Shown piece after piece: positions 39,501-54,500 of a stretch of DNA of 64,000 bases (its first letter is position 1; each line of letters starts with the position of its first letter). The stretch comes from Paenibacillus foliorum. Lineage in GTDB: Bacteria > Bacillota > Bacilli > Paenibacillales > NBRC-103111. A program made the translations under genes and the position numbers. Below the pieces are notes generated by a model that was given only the letters and a program-made list of their open reading frames with translations, was not told the DNA's origin and made no database searches. Location: positions 1-64,000 of the forward strand of contig NZ_WHOD01000100.1 of the NCBI RefSeq assembly GCF_013141765.1, given 5' to 3'.

Positions 39501-42500
39501 AGAAGTTATTGAACTAGCACGCGATGCAGACGCTATCCTGAATCAATATGCGCCAATAACGGAAAAGGTCATTCAGAATTTGAATAATTGCAAGGTTATT
39601 TCTCGCTATGGTGTAGGTGTCAATACGATTGATCTCGATGCTGCGACCCGGAAGGGAATCGTTGTAGCCAATTGTACCGATTATTGCATTGATGAGGTTG
39701 CGGATCATGCTCTTGCGCTTTTATTGGCGTCCACTCGCAAGGTTTCATTGCTTGATGCCTACATTAAACGGGGAGTGTGGGAGTACAAAAGGGCGATACC
39801 GATTTACCGATTGAGAGAAAAAGTATTAGGTCTGGTGGGCTTCGGAAAAATCCCTCAGAATTTATCTCTTAAAGCGAAGGCTCTCGGCTTACAAGTTAAA
39901 GCCTATGATCCTTTTATTACAAGTGAAATTGCATCGAAATATGAGGTTGAACTTGTCGACTTGGATACATTGTGTCGAACATCGGATTTCATCTCTGTTC
40001 ACGTTCCGCTAACCCCGAAGACACAAGGGCTTATCAGCACAAAACAATTCAGCGAGATGAAACGGGAGGCTATAATCATCAACACTTCCAGAGGGCCTTT
40101 GATCGACGAGCAAGCGATGATCACAGCGCTGCAAAGCTCCCGAATCGCGGGTGCTGCTCTGGATGTGCTTGAGCACGAACCGATTAAATCGGATAATCCG
40201 CTGCTGGAAATGGAACAGGTAATACTGAATCCTCACGTTGCTTGGTATTCCGAAGAGTCAGAAAGGGAATTGAAAGGCAAAGTAGCGCAAAATATCGTAG
40301 ACGTGCTCTCTGGCTTTTACCCTCGTTATCTGGCGAATGCCAGCGTCAAAAGTAGCTTAACCCTAAAAGAACGAAGCAGCTAATTATACTCCAAGTATGT
40401 TTATAAATAGAATTCAGGTGATTAATGATGAACCAACGAATAAGACAACAAGATATAGCAAAGAAATTAGGCGTTTCAATTAACACGGTTTCCTTAGCTT
40501 TAAAGGACAGTGGCCGAATTAATGAAGACACTAAATTGAAGGTTCAAGAAGTGGCAAAGGCACTCAACTATATCCCTAATTCGATCGCCCGTTCCCTAGT
40601 ACAGAAGAAAACCTATGTTATTGGATTTATATTGCCGAGCATCACAAACCCTATTCAAATAGAAACAGCCCAAAATATTGAAAGTAAATTGTTAGCAAAT
40701 GGCTATAACATGATGTTAATGACCAGTGATCACGATAAGAACTATGAAACCAAAGCTCTGGACATTTTGCTGTCACGGCAAGTTGACGGAATTTTCCTAT
40801 TTCCAACCGATATACAAGACCAGAGGAAAAATCAGGAAAAGATTAAATCCATTAGAGATGCGAATTATCCAATTATCCTTTTATCCGGTGGGAACTTTAT
40901 TCTACCGAGCGATTCCGTGTATATGAATCAATATCTCGGTGCTTATAAAGCAACCGAGCATTTGATAAACATGGGCAATAAAGATATAGCTTTAATCTAT
41001 GGGGGTACAAGAAATACAGAGAAGCACCGAGGCTACATCGCTGCACTGAAGGAAAGTAATCTGGAATACAATCCGAATCAGGTTGCAACTGTACAAAATT
41101 CCAGCTATGAACAAGGCTATCGTGCCGCATCTCAAATTATAAAAAACGGATCTGTTACGGGCATCCTGGCATCTGGTGATTATTTGGCCCTTGGCGCACT
41201 TCGTTGGTGCAGAGAACAAGGTCTGAGGGTTCCTGAAGATGTAGCGATTATAGGCTTTGATGATTTGGAAGCTTCCCGATTTGCGGAGATTCCTCTGACT
41301 ACCATAACCTACAAGGTTGAGGAATTAACTACCCAAGCTACCGATCTTTTATTCTCATTGATATCGAATCAGGAGAAGCTCACCTGGATAGAACCAAGAA
41401 GGTTTGAAATCGAGCCTACGTTAGTAATTAGAGAATCCTGCGGATTTAAAAAAAGGAGTGAAAGATTATTATGAAAATAGCGGCACAGCTTTATACGGTA
41501 CGCGATTATTTGAAAACACCTGAGGACATGGCAGAAACGCTTCGAAAAGTAAAAGCAATTGGCTACAACGCGATTCAGGCTTCTGGAATGGGTCCCGTTG
41601 GAGACAGAGAGTTTAAGGAAATGGCAGATCGTGAAGGACTAACCATCTGCGCGACCCATATTCCGTACGCTGACTTAACGAATAATTTGGATGCAGTTAT
41701 AGAGAGGCATTTAATTTGGGGATGTAAATATGTGGGGTTGGGCGGTATGCCGAATGAGTACCGAACCAGTAAAGAGGGATATGTAAAATTCGCAAAAGAA
41801 GCATTGGAGAAGGCAATATGAATTTCTCACGGATTTGGAAGGCTTGTGAAGAAACAGGTGTGGAATGGGGGCCTGTTGAACAAGATCGATGTTATGATCG
41901 TAATCCCTTCGAATGCTTGGAGATAAGCTTTAATAACTTGAAAAAGATTACAGAAGGATAGGATATGTTTTATGAGCAGCGTTGGACGAATTCTATAGCT
42001 AACGAGGGATGCAAGATGTATATTAAAACTGAACGAAGATTCGAGGAACGTCTTGTTTAGCACGGGATACAAATTCCAAATACTGCGAAAAGGGGAAATA
42101 CAAAATGAAGCTTTCGTTTACTACTCTTGGGTGTCCAGAATGGCATTTGGATCAAATAATTAACAATGCATCGGAATACGGATTTGACGCTATCGATTTT
42201 CGGGGATTGAATGGTGAAATGAATGTCTGGAAGCTGCCGGAGTTATCAACGAATGCGCAAGAATCACTTGCTCGCATTACGGACGCCGGGTTGAAGGTAT
42301 CCTGTTTTTCCAGTTCCGTGCAGGCGGTATCAGTAGAAAAATACGAACAAAATATTAATGAAATCAAAGAATATGCCCGGTTATGTGAAATTTTCGGGAC
42401 CCCATACATACGGGTATTCGGCGGTAAAATTGGGGATCTGGACCGAGCCGAAGCTACTCGTTTAATCGTAAAGCACTTGAAGGAAATGGCCCAAATCGCT

Positions 42501-45500
42501 GCCGCTTCTGGAGCCAAAGTATTGGTGGAAACACATGATGATTGGACCGATTGCCGTTATATGCAGCCGGTGATGGAGCAGGTTAACCACGAGGGTGCCG
42601 GTGTTCTCTGGGATCTGCACCACCCGTACCGTACAATCGGTGAGCAGCCTGAAGCTACATGGGACGCTTTGGGTCAATGGATTCAATATGCTCATGTCAA
42701 GGATTCGGTTAAAGTGGACGGAACAGGTCGCAGACATCCTCATCGATACGTCCTTAATGGCCAAGGCGAGATTCCTTTGAAGCATATGTTTCAGCTGCTT
42801 AAAGACAAAGGGTATGAAGGTTATTATGTGTATGAATGGGAAAAGGCTTGGTATCCTGAAGAATTGGAAGAACCTGAAGTGGCTTTCCCCCAATATGTGC
42901 AATATATGAGAAATGCAGCGGAGGAGCTGCGATGAGTAAAATACGAGTCGCTATTATTGGTCAAGGCCGCAGCGGATTGAACATTCATACGAAAACGTTA
43001 AGCGATATGAAAGAGCAATTTGAAATTGTGGCAATAGCGGACGCGATACCGGAAAGATTGGAGAGAGCAGAGCGGGAATATGGCTGCGATGTCGTTTCGG
43101 ATTACAAGGATCTAATTGGCCGGACGGATATAGACTTAGTTATTAATGCTGCCCCGAGTCAGCTGCATGTTCCGGTGACTCGTTTATTTCTTGAAAATGG
43201 AATGAATGTGGTTTGCGAGAAACCTGTTGCCCGAACGGTTGCCGAATTGGATATGTTAGCGGAAACGGCAGAAAAATCGGGCAAGCTGCTGGTTGCTTTT
43301 CACCAAAAACGGTATACCCCCGGTTTTATGAAAGTGAAGGAAATTATAGATTCTGGAGACATCGGCAGGGTGATTCATGTCAGTATCGTTGATAGTAATT
43401 TCTCCCGTCGGTGGGATTGGCAGACGCTGCAAGCGAACAATGGTGGCAACCTGCTGAACAACGGTCCGCATTCGGTTGATCAGGCCCTGCAGATTTTTGG
43501 CACGGATGTGATGCCGAATGTCACATGCTTCATGGATAGAGCCAACACCTCTGGCGATGCCGAAGACTATGTAAAGGTGATTTTGCATGGGAAAGGCCGG
43601 CCTGTTATTGATATTGAGGTTTCCTCCTGCAATACGTATTCCAGCTACACATACCATATTCAAGGTACCAATGGCGGCATCAAAGGTACTACAACCCATT
43701 TGGATTGGAAGTATTTCAAGCCGGAGGAAGCGGTAGAGCATAAGCTGGATACGCAGCCGATTTCCAATGAGCAAGGGGAGCCTGCATATTGCCGGGAACA
43801 ACTGAAGTGGTATGAAGAAAGCTGGGATTTTTCAGGGGATCCGAGTACTAAGGAATTGATGAGCACCATGACGGAAACCTTTTATAAGATGCTGTATCAA
43901 ACGATGGTCCATAATGCTCCATTGGAGGTTACCCTCGACCAAGTCCGCCAACGGATTGCTGTTATTGAGGAATGCCACAGGCAAAATCAGATGCAGGAAT
44001 AAAGTATTCAAGCATAACGAGGTGACACACTCGAAAAGGATCAGAAGAAGGCTGCCGATCGGCAGCCTTTTCTCTCTTTTAACTCATAGCCTTCCATAGC
44101 CATGAACCTGGCGGCAATTGTCCGCTAGTTTTTTTGCATTTTTAGCTTTCCTGTTTATCCCAAATTTTCCTTGACAGGAAAAGCATGGGTTTAGTATTAT
44201 AGGTTCTGAAATCGGTTTTAGAAATCGGTTTTAGAAAACGGTTTTAGAAAGGTGTAACATGACGACTATTGATGATGTTGCGAAATTGGCAGGTGTTTCC
44301 AAGAGCTCCGTTTCCAGAGTTATTAACGGTAACTTCCAGTACATGTCTGAAGAGATGAGGGGGAAAATAGAGCAAGCCATCAAGGATTTGGACTATAGAC
44401 CTAACTCAGTTGCTCAGAGCCTGAAGAAAAAGGAGACCAAAGTAATCGGACTCGTTGTTGGCGATCTGAACTCCTTTTGGTCCGTAGCCTTAAGGGGGGT
44501 GCAGGAAGAGTGCATGCGCAACGGATACGGGCTTATGGTCAGTGAATCCGCATGGGATCCGGAAAGAGATTTAGCCAATATACATATGATGAAAAGCAAG
44601 CGGGTAGACGGACTTATAGTCAGTCCAATCCGTCAACATAAGCAAGTCGATGACTTATTAAACTCTTTAGATATTCCTTATATATTCGCAGACAGCACAT
44701 GGGAAGAAATCGTTACAGACCAAGTGGTCACAAATACTATCGCGGGAGCCGTAGAAGCCGTAGAGCATCTCATTCAACTGGGGCACAGCCGGATCGCGAC
44801 CATATTGTTTACTTTAGAAAACTCTGTGCGCAAAGAAAGGCTTGAGGGTTACAAAAGGGCTCTGCAAAAGCACGGCCTGCCTTTGGACGAAACGATTATT
44901 AAAATATGCAAGGCCGGTAAAGGAACCGGGGTAGAGGCTGTAATCGAGCTATTACATATGCCGGATCGCCCTACAGCTATTTTTTCCACCAATATGCATT
45001 TAACTTTGGATGTGCTTAAAGGAGTCAGAATGGCAGGATTGGATGTGCCCGGAGATATCTCGGTTGTAGGGTATGATGATTCCGAATGGGCGCCATTGCT
45101 GGATCCTCCACTGACCACAGTGGCTGTTCCGGCATTTCAGATGGGGGTGAAGGCTGCATCGCTGCTTATTCAGAAGCTTCAGAACAAGAAGCCGAGAAAG
45201 CCGAAGAAAATTGAAATCATGCCTAAGCTGATGATCCGCCACTCGGCCACTCAGTTGAATCAGAGCAGGAAAGCCGATGAGTTGCCGGTTGTTAAGCTAT
45301 CCGACCATACTTTAACGAAGGAGAAATCAAATGAAAATCACCAAACTGGAGCTAATTCACGTAAGGCCTAGATGGTTGTTTCTAAAAGTACATACAGATG
45401 AAGGGTTGGTCGGCTACGGCGAACCCATTGTGGAGGGCAGAGCCAAAACGGTTGAAACGGCTATTCATGAGCTGGAATCCTATTTAATAGGAGAAGACCC

Positions 45501-48500
45501 TCTAAAAATTGAGCATCATTGGCAAGCGATGTACAGAGGTGCTTTTTACCGTGGGGGGCCGATACTTGTGAGCGCTATCAGTGGGATCGAGCAGGCTCTT
45601 TGGGATATAAAGGGAAAATTTTATAATATGCCTGTGTATGAAATGTTAGGCGGTGTATGCCGCAATAAAATTCGTATGTACGCTCATTGTCACGGCAACA
45701 CAGTCGAGGATTCGGTTCGTACCGCTCTCCGCCGCAAGGAGCAGGGCTTCACGGCAATTAAGATCGGACTCGATGCTCCTGTGCAAATTGTAGATAATCT
45801 AGCGTACTTAGAACGACAGGTCGAAAGACTGGCCTCGATCCGTAAGGCTGTCGGTAAAGAAATGGATATCGCGATAGATTTCCATGGACGTGTCAGCCCT
45901 GCTATGGCGATTCGTTTAGCAGCTGCCTTTGAACCGTATTATCCGATGTTTATAGAGGAGCCCTGCTTGCCGGAAAATGTGGATCAAATGGTCAAAATAT
46001 CCCAATCAACCACAATTCCAATTGCTACCGGAGAACGGTTATTTACGAAATGGGGATTCCGCGAATTAATAGAAAAGGGAGCGGTTGCGATAGTTCAGCC
46101 GGATTTGTGCCACGCCGGAGGAATCTTCGAATCCAAGAAGATAGCAGCCATGGCAGAGAGTCATTACGGGGCTGTAGCTCCTCATAATCCTCTCGGTCCG
46201 ATCTCTCTTGCAGCCTGCTTGCAATTGGATACATGCACGCCCAACTTCCTTATACAAGAGCATCCTACCATAGATGACCAATCCGATTTAGGTGTAGGCT
46301 TTCTGAAGAAGCCATTCCAAATTGAAAACGGTTACATCCAAATTCCCGAAGGGCCGGGCTTAGGGATTGAGATTGATGAGGAAGCATTGAAGGAGAAACA
46401 ATACGAAGGCAACTGGGATACACCGAGATTGTACCATGAGGACGGTTCTGTAGCGGATTGGTAGGTGGCAAACCCGCCTGTCTGCTTCAAAATATAAATT
46501 TAAGGACGAAACGGGAGGGTTTACAATGAAAAAAGCTTTAAAAGGATTGACAGCGCTTGCAATTTCGACATCAATGATGGCTGCAGGCTGTTCAACACAA
46601 GAAAGCAGTGCCCCATCCAGTAGTCAACCCAGCAGCACAGGCGGAGAACAACCAAAGACTGCGGCTCCGGCGGCAGCGAAAAGCAATGAACCGATTACGT
46701 TGAAAATTATTTCCCCGACCGTGGTGGAAAAGCCTGAAGGTGATGTCGAAAAGAAATTCGCTGATGACTTCATGGCCAAAAATCCTAATATCAAAATCGA
46801 ATTTATTGGCGTTCCGATGAACGATGTTTACGGCAAGATCATTACGATGGCTACAGGCGGCGACATGCCCGACATTTTCGTGAATAGTCCTGAATTTTAT
46901 GCTAAAGCTTACGAAATGGGTTTGACGGAAGATATGAATACACTGCTGGGCGCGGACTATGTGAAGGGCTTCCATCCAGCGACATTGAAGGAAGCTATAT
47001 TTGATAATAAACTGCAGTATGCTCCGTTCTTTACGATCCCTACGGGCTTGCTATACCGCAAGGATTGGTTGGATAAGGAGGGTATCAAGCCGCCGGAGAC
47101 TTGGGATGAGTTTATCGAAGCCACCAAGAAGCTGACGAAGGATTCCGACGGGGATGGAAAGAAAGACCGTTGGGGCTTTGCATTGGTAGGTTCTAAAAAC
47201 GGCTCTGGCGGCTCACGGTTTATTCCGATCATGCGTACGTTCGGAGCAACGGAATTGGTGCAGAACGATAAAAAGGAATGGACGACTCAATTCGCTTCAC
47301 CTGAAGCTGTTCAAGCGTTCCAGCTGTACGGCGATTTGGTGAATAAATATGATGTTGTGCCTCCAGGCCCCTTGCAAACCTCTTATGCGGAAGCCGTAAG
47401 TCTGATGGCTTCGGAGAAAGCAGCCATGATGGTTACAGGTCCGCATTCCATTGGTGCCATAATAAAGCAAAATCCGGCGTTGGAGGGCAAGCTTGCGGGT
47501 GTGCCGCTGCCACATGCGCCAGGGAAAAGCCCGGTTTCTTTCTTAGGTATGCTTGGCTTCTCTGTTTCCGCCAAGAGCAAGCATAAGAAAGAAGCTGCAG
47601 ACTATGTGAAGTTCATTTTGGAGAAACAAAATCAGCTGGAGTGGAATAAAGTGACAGGACGCTTCCCGACCCGCCTTGATGCGAGTGCGGATTCACAGAT
47701 CAAAAGCCCAGCGCTTGAGGGCTTTCTAAAGGCGATGGATTATTCAGTTCAGGTGCCTGTCGTTCCTTACTACGCTAATGTACAGGTTGCTGCAGCAGAA
47801 GCTTATCAAGCCGTTATCACCAAGCAATCCAGTGCCGAGGATGCCGCCAAGAAAGCCGCAGCTGCAACACAGAATGAAATCAAAAACAATAAGTAGCAGG
47901 GTGTTTTATAGGGAAGAGCCAACCGGCTTTTCCCTAATAAAACGAAGAAGAGGAGGGTCATGGTGAGAAGGTCATACGCATATCAAACTCCTTGGCCGGG
48001 GTATTGGTTCATCCTGCCGGCTCTTCTTACGATGCTGGCTTTAATCGCGTATCCGTTAGTGTTTGGAGTATTTATAAGCGGATACGATACGAATCTCATT
48101 AACAAGTGGAAATTAGTCGGTTTCCAGTACTATACTCAAGCTTTATCGGATCCTGAGTTTTTTCATAAAATAGGGCTGACCTTCAAGTTCGCTTTTTTAG
48201 TCGTCATAGGTAACATGTTTGTTGGAACGCTGCTGGGTATCTTGTTGAATATGAAGATACGGTTCCGGTTGTTCTTCCGTGCCGTGCTTATATTGCCGTG
48301 GCTTTTTCCGGAAGTTGTGGTTGCTCTGCTATGGAAATGGATGTATAACCCGCTGTACGGTCTGTTTAATTACATATTACAAGGGATGCATCTTATTACA
48401 AACCCCATCCCATGGTTGGACGATCCGGGATTTGCCATGGTTGGAGTTGTCATCGCATGTATTTGGAAGGGTTATCCGTTGGTTATGATCCTGATTTTGG

Positions 48501-51500
48501 CCGGATTGCAGTCCATATCCAAAGATTTGTACGAGGCAGCGGAAATCGATGGAGGCAATAAGTGGCAGTTATTCCGAAACATTACTTTGCCTGGCCTTAT
48601 GCCTGTATTGCTAGTCACCTTAATCTTGGAAACTGTCTGGTGGTTTAAGCATTTTACAATCATTTGGTTATTGACGGCCGGAGGTCCGGTTGATGCTACC
48701 AGCGTGATCAGTATTGATATTTATAAGATTGCCTTCCAGGATTTCCGTTTCGGAAGAGCGTCGGCGATTGCTGTCCTCGTGTTTATCATCTGTTTCATTG
48801 TTAGCTATCTGTACAGGAGGTTCATGGCAGATGATAAATAAAAAGCGTCTTTTGCTGCAAAATAGTATATCGTATGCGATCTTAGTGCTGGTAGGTATTT
48901 CGGTTCTGATCCCGGTTCTTTGGATGCTGTCAACTTCATTGAAGAACGATACCGAAATATTCACGATCCCGCCAAGATGGATTCCCTTGGAGGCAACCAT
49001 CGTTCCTTATCAACGAATATGGACCGATTATCCTTTTGCCCGGTATTTTATTAACAGCTTTGTTGTGGTATCCGTATCCACTTTAATTTCTCTAGCCTTC
49101 TCCTGCTTGGCCGGATATGGTGCTTCGAGGTTTCATTTTAAAGGCAAGGGAATGTTTCTGACCTTTCTGCTGGTTACCCAGATGTTTCCGTCCATCATGC
49201 TGTTGATTCCATTTTATAAAATTATCCAAACTCTCGGACTCATTAATACCCATACTGCACTCATAATGACGTATATATCATTTACTATTCCGTTCTGCTC
49301 GTGGATGATGATGGGTTACTTTCAAAGTATTCCGAAAGAGCTGGATGAAGCCGCGGCTATCGATGGCTGCAGCCGGTTCCGGACGTTTGTGCAAATCGTG
49401 TTTCCACTCAGCTTGCCTGGAGTTGCGGCAACTTCCATCTATTCGTTTATTACGGGCTGGAATGAGTATATGTTCGCACTAGTCTTGACTCAATCCGAAA
49501 CGATGAAAACCGTACCTATCGGGATAGGTCAGCTCATCGGGCAATACAAAATTATGTGGAACGATATGATGGCGGCATCGCTTGTGGCCATTATTCCACT
49601 TACGATCATCTTTTTGTTCTTCCAAAGGTTTCTAATAAGCAGCTTAACTGCCGGAGCGGTCAAATCCTAGATTGTTACAGGGGAAAGGATGAGTGGGACT
49701 ATGAAAATTACAAAAATGGAAGTTATTCATGTGAAACCAAGGTACTCATTTCTGAAAATAGTTACGGATGAAGGTATTACAGGTATCGGGGAGGCTTGCT
49801 TGGAAGGGAGAGCGCGGGTCGTCGAGATGGCCATCCAAGATTTTGAATATATGCTACTTGGTCAAGACCCGAGAAATATCGAGCATTTGTGGAATTTAAT
49901 GTACCGGGGAACCTTTTATCGTGCCGGAGCCATTATGTGCAGCGCCATTAGTGCAATCGACCAGGCGTTGTGGGATATTTTGGGAAAAAGCTTAAATGTC
50001 CCGGTATATAAACTGTTAGGTGGAGCGGTGCGGGATAAAATTCGCGTCTACAAGCATGTAAATACTGATGAAAAAGTAACCACAGATGATATGGAAAGGT
50101 TTATTGGGCTCGCTAAGAAGGCGGTTCAAGAAGGATATACGATGATCAAAACGGCTTTGCCCGGACCGGCTCATATCCTTGAAACGAAGGGCTTCATCGA
50201 CCGACAGGTTCAAAGGGTGGCAGCTTTGCGCGAAGCGATCGGACCGGATGTCGATTTCGGCATCGATTTTCACGGCAGAGTAAGTCCGGCGCTTGCCATG
50301 CAGCTAATTAAAGAGTTCGAGCCGTTCAAACCGATGTTTATCGAAGAGCCTTGCCTGCCCGAGAATGTGGATACGATGGTGACAATCGCGCGTTCGACTA
50401 CAATTCCTATAGCTACTGGAGAAAGGCTGTATACACGGTGGGGCTTTAAGGATGTATTGGAAAAGCAAGCTGCAGCCATCCTGCAGCCCGATCTTGCTCA
50501 TTGCGGAGGCATTACGGAAGCCAAAAAAATTGCAGCGATGGGAGAGGTGTATTATACGGGCTTCGCTCCGCATAATCCGCTCGGGCCGGTTAATTTGGCA
50601 GCAAGCATCCAATTGTCAGCAACGGTTCCAAGCTTTGTAGCTCAGGAGCAGATTACACTCGGTGAAGGGCTGATTAAACAGCCGTTTGTGCTGAAGGATG
50701 GTTACGTTGACCTTCCGACGGCTCCGGGACTGGGTGTTGAGCTAGATGAGGAGAAGATTGCCCCATTGCGGTATTCCGGAGATTGGAAGCTGCCGTACTG
50801 GATTCATGAAGACGATCATTCGGTTGCTGATTGGTAATTTACTGGGGGAATGGTATTGATAAAGGCAACCAGGGTGTTATCGAATGAGATGTCGGAGGCG
50901 GATACCCGTCACTCCAAGCGAGTGGGTATTTGGTTCGGTATTATTTTCAGTTTAGAAGGTGTGTTGATTGGTGCCGCAAGCGCAATTTGCAGCGCAACCA
51001 ATCACTTTGATTTGTTCTTCCCTGTAATGGCCCTTATTGTCGGTGCTCATTTCTTTCCGCTGGCTCATCTTTTCCGAATCAAGACCCACTATATTACTGG
51101 GTTGCTCCTTTGCTTGCTTGCGACAATTACATTGCTTATGGTGCCCGCTAGAGTTACTCTAGGGAATCATCAGATTGTGGCATGGTGGACAGTGGTTGGC
51201 TTTGGCTCAGGCCTGATATTATGGGGAGCTGGGGTGACGGTTTGGCTTACAGGCAGCAGGCTGTTGAACAAGGCACAGAATGGAGATAATCAATTTTAGC
51301 TGTGTGAGTGATGATCCTATAAAGTAAGGCAGGCCAATAGGCTGCAGATTGATTGTTAATAGTGGGAGGAAGTCTGTCATGATCGTAGGACTAGGGGAAT
51401 GGGGTTTACATTACCGTACGATAGAAGATCATTGTAGGATAGCCAAAAGCTTCGATCTTCGTTACTTGGAGCTTGGAATAGGGGGGGATTTCCCTGGGCG

Positions 51501-54500
51501 GATTCAAAGGGATATTAGCCAACAGGCTATAGATGATCTATTAATCTGTATGAATGATTACGGTATCAAAGCCCCGTTCGTGGCATTGGAGAACGACTTT
51601 ACTATAGGAGGACAAGAACAAGTTACCAAGATGAAGGAGCGGGTTGCCCATGATATACGGCTTGCTTCCCGTCTGAATGCTACCCATGTTCGATTGTTTA
51701 CAGGATTCGAGCTTGCTTCTGAGATGACGGAGGAACGTTGGGCAGTTATGCTTCAGGCGTTTGCTGAGATGAATGAGCTTTGCACGGAATTGGGAATGGT
51801 GATCTCTATCGAGACACACGGGCGCAACACGCAAGTAAACAATGGATTCATCCATGAGCATACGACATCCACGGAATGGATTTCTTTGCAACGGCTGCTA
51901 AGAGAATTGCCTTCTGCTGTCGGCTTCAACTTCGATCCCGGTAATCTAAAAGCCGTTGATCCATCGAGGCCGGTGACGGATTACGCTAAGCTGTTGGGAG
52001 ACAGGATCAACTATTGTCATTTGAAGGATTGGAAACAGGTCGGCGATTATTGGGTGGCGTGCGCGCCTGGCGATGATAACCTGAATTATGATGAGCTGCT
52101 GAAGGTTGTGCCGTTTCAAGGAGTTTATCTGATCGAATATGAACAGGTAGACGACGTAGTAGAAGGAATAGGCAGAAGCTTGGATTATTTACGTTCTATA
52201 CGTCCCGATCTGCGAATAGAATGGTAATATACAAATTTGTTGACAATATATGGGGTAAGCGAGTATGATGTGAACAAGTTAATAATTGTGACGGAGATTA
52301 AGAGATTCACATAGATTGCATGTTATAGGACATGTTAATTTATGTGTTTTTTTATTCCCTAATTCCTCACATTTTTCTTTGAAGGGGGGCGAGACGCAAA
52401 TGATAAGGGATCGGCCCAGCATTAAAGAGAAAGCGCTTTACCTTGCTAATAATGGGATTTTAAAAGAAAGGGGTATGCCGTATGTCAGTTGATGAAAGCG
52501 CTTTAAACGCGAAGGTGAATGAAATGGCTCCAGCAAAGAGAAAGAAGGGGGGGGAGAATGTTCTAGCTTATTTATTCCTTGCTCCTTCCTTGATTTTATT
52601 TGTTACCTTTCTTTTTTATCCAATGGTCAAATCGATTTACTTAAGTATGACGCTTACGGACCCGCGAGGGAGGGTCGTTGAATTCGTCGGTCTCGAAAAT
52701 TTCATGGATTTACTTGGTTCCGGACAGTTTTATTCGAATTTGAAAGTTACCTTGCTCTTTATCTTGCTAACGGTACCCACTTCGATCATATGGTCCCTAT
52801 TTTTGGCGGCGATCACGCATAACAAATTGCGGGGCATGAAAATATTCCAATTCATATTTTCCCTGCCAATCGTCATATCGGTAGGTACAGGGTCCATTAT
52901 ATGGTTCTTGCTGTTCCATCCAACGGCCGGGATGCTGAATTACTTTTTAAGCCTTGCGCATATTGATCCGATCCCTTGGTTAACGAGCCCTTCATGGGCA
53001 CTGGTGTCGATCTCTATATTGACGATATGGATGAATATGGGCTTTTTGTTCATTGTACTGTCCAGTGGCCTTCAGGGGGTCCCGGAAGAGATTTATGAAA
53101 GCGCTAAGGTGGATGGTTCCGGTCCGGTGCGAACCTTTATCCAAATCGTTCTGCCACTTCTATCGCCTACCATCTTCTTCGCCCTAATTGTATCTGTGAT
53201 CGGTGCTTTCCAAGCCTTCGGACAAATTCACATTTTAACAAAAGGCGGTCCAATGAATACAACTAATGTAATCGTGTACAACATTTACCAGGACGCTTTT
53301 GTCAACTTCCGATTCGGAATTGGAAGCGCGCAAGCTTTGATTCTCTTCGCAATTATCATGATCTTGACCGTGGTGCAGTTTAAAGTTCTGGAAAAGAAGG
53401 TGCATTATCAATGATAGCGAAAAGAATCGCGCCGACTCTGAATTACTTGGTGCTCATTGTTCTGGCCGTAGTGGTTTTATATCCGATTATATTTACAGTA
53501 TTTTCATCATTCATGACGGATAAGGAGGTCTCGAACTTTCCACCGCCATTATTTCCTTCTCAGCTGTATCTAGAAAATTTTAAGAACGCCATTGTCGGTT
53601 TTCCAATCATTCGTTTTATTCTAAACAGCTTTATTGTTTCTTCGGGGATCACTTTGAGTCAGATTATTACGTCAAGCTTGGCGGCGTACGCCTTCTCATT
53701 TTTGAAATTCAAGGGGAAGAATATTCTGTTTGTCGTCTTTCTTTCGACCATGATGATTCCCTGGGAAGTTACCATCATTCCGAATTATCTAACCATTAAG
53801 GATTGGGGATGGATGGATAGCTATCAGGGACTGATCGTTCCTTTTATGGCTGGTGCCTTCGGAGTGTTCTTGCTCCGCCAATTTTTCCTGCAGCTGCCGA
53901 GTGAATTGTTTGATGCGGCAAAAATTGACGGATGCGGACATCTCAGAAATTTTTTCTCGATTGTACTTCCACTTTCCCGTCCCGCCCTTGCCACTTTGGG
54001 TGTTTACGTCTTCCTTACGCATTGGAACCACTATTTATGGCCTCTTCTGATTACGAACCGAGCTTCTATGAGAACCGTGCAAATCGGGGTTGCTATGCTG
54101 CAGCATGCCGAGGTTATGTCTTGGAATCTGATTTTGGCGGGAGTTACTTTGGTTCTGCTTCCTTCTTTTCTTCTATTGGCCTTTGGTGTGAAACAGCTCG
54201 TACGCGGAATTACCTCTGGTGCAGTAAAAGGTTAAAAGCGTTGATCCGTCTGTTACCTAACAGACTTATCATATATAATCATTCACTTTGAGCGAGGAGA
54301 GGAAATACAATGGGCAAAAAAGGGTTAACAGGATTGGTTATGGCATTAATAATGATTTTCCTTGTGGCATGCAGCGTTAATATGGGGGAAAGCGGGGATA
54401 AAAAACCAGAACCAGCCAAACCGGGAGCAGCTCCGGCAAGCGGACCTAAGAAAGTGGTTTTCTGGCATGCAATGGGTGGGGCCAATACTAAGGTCGTTGA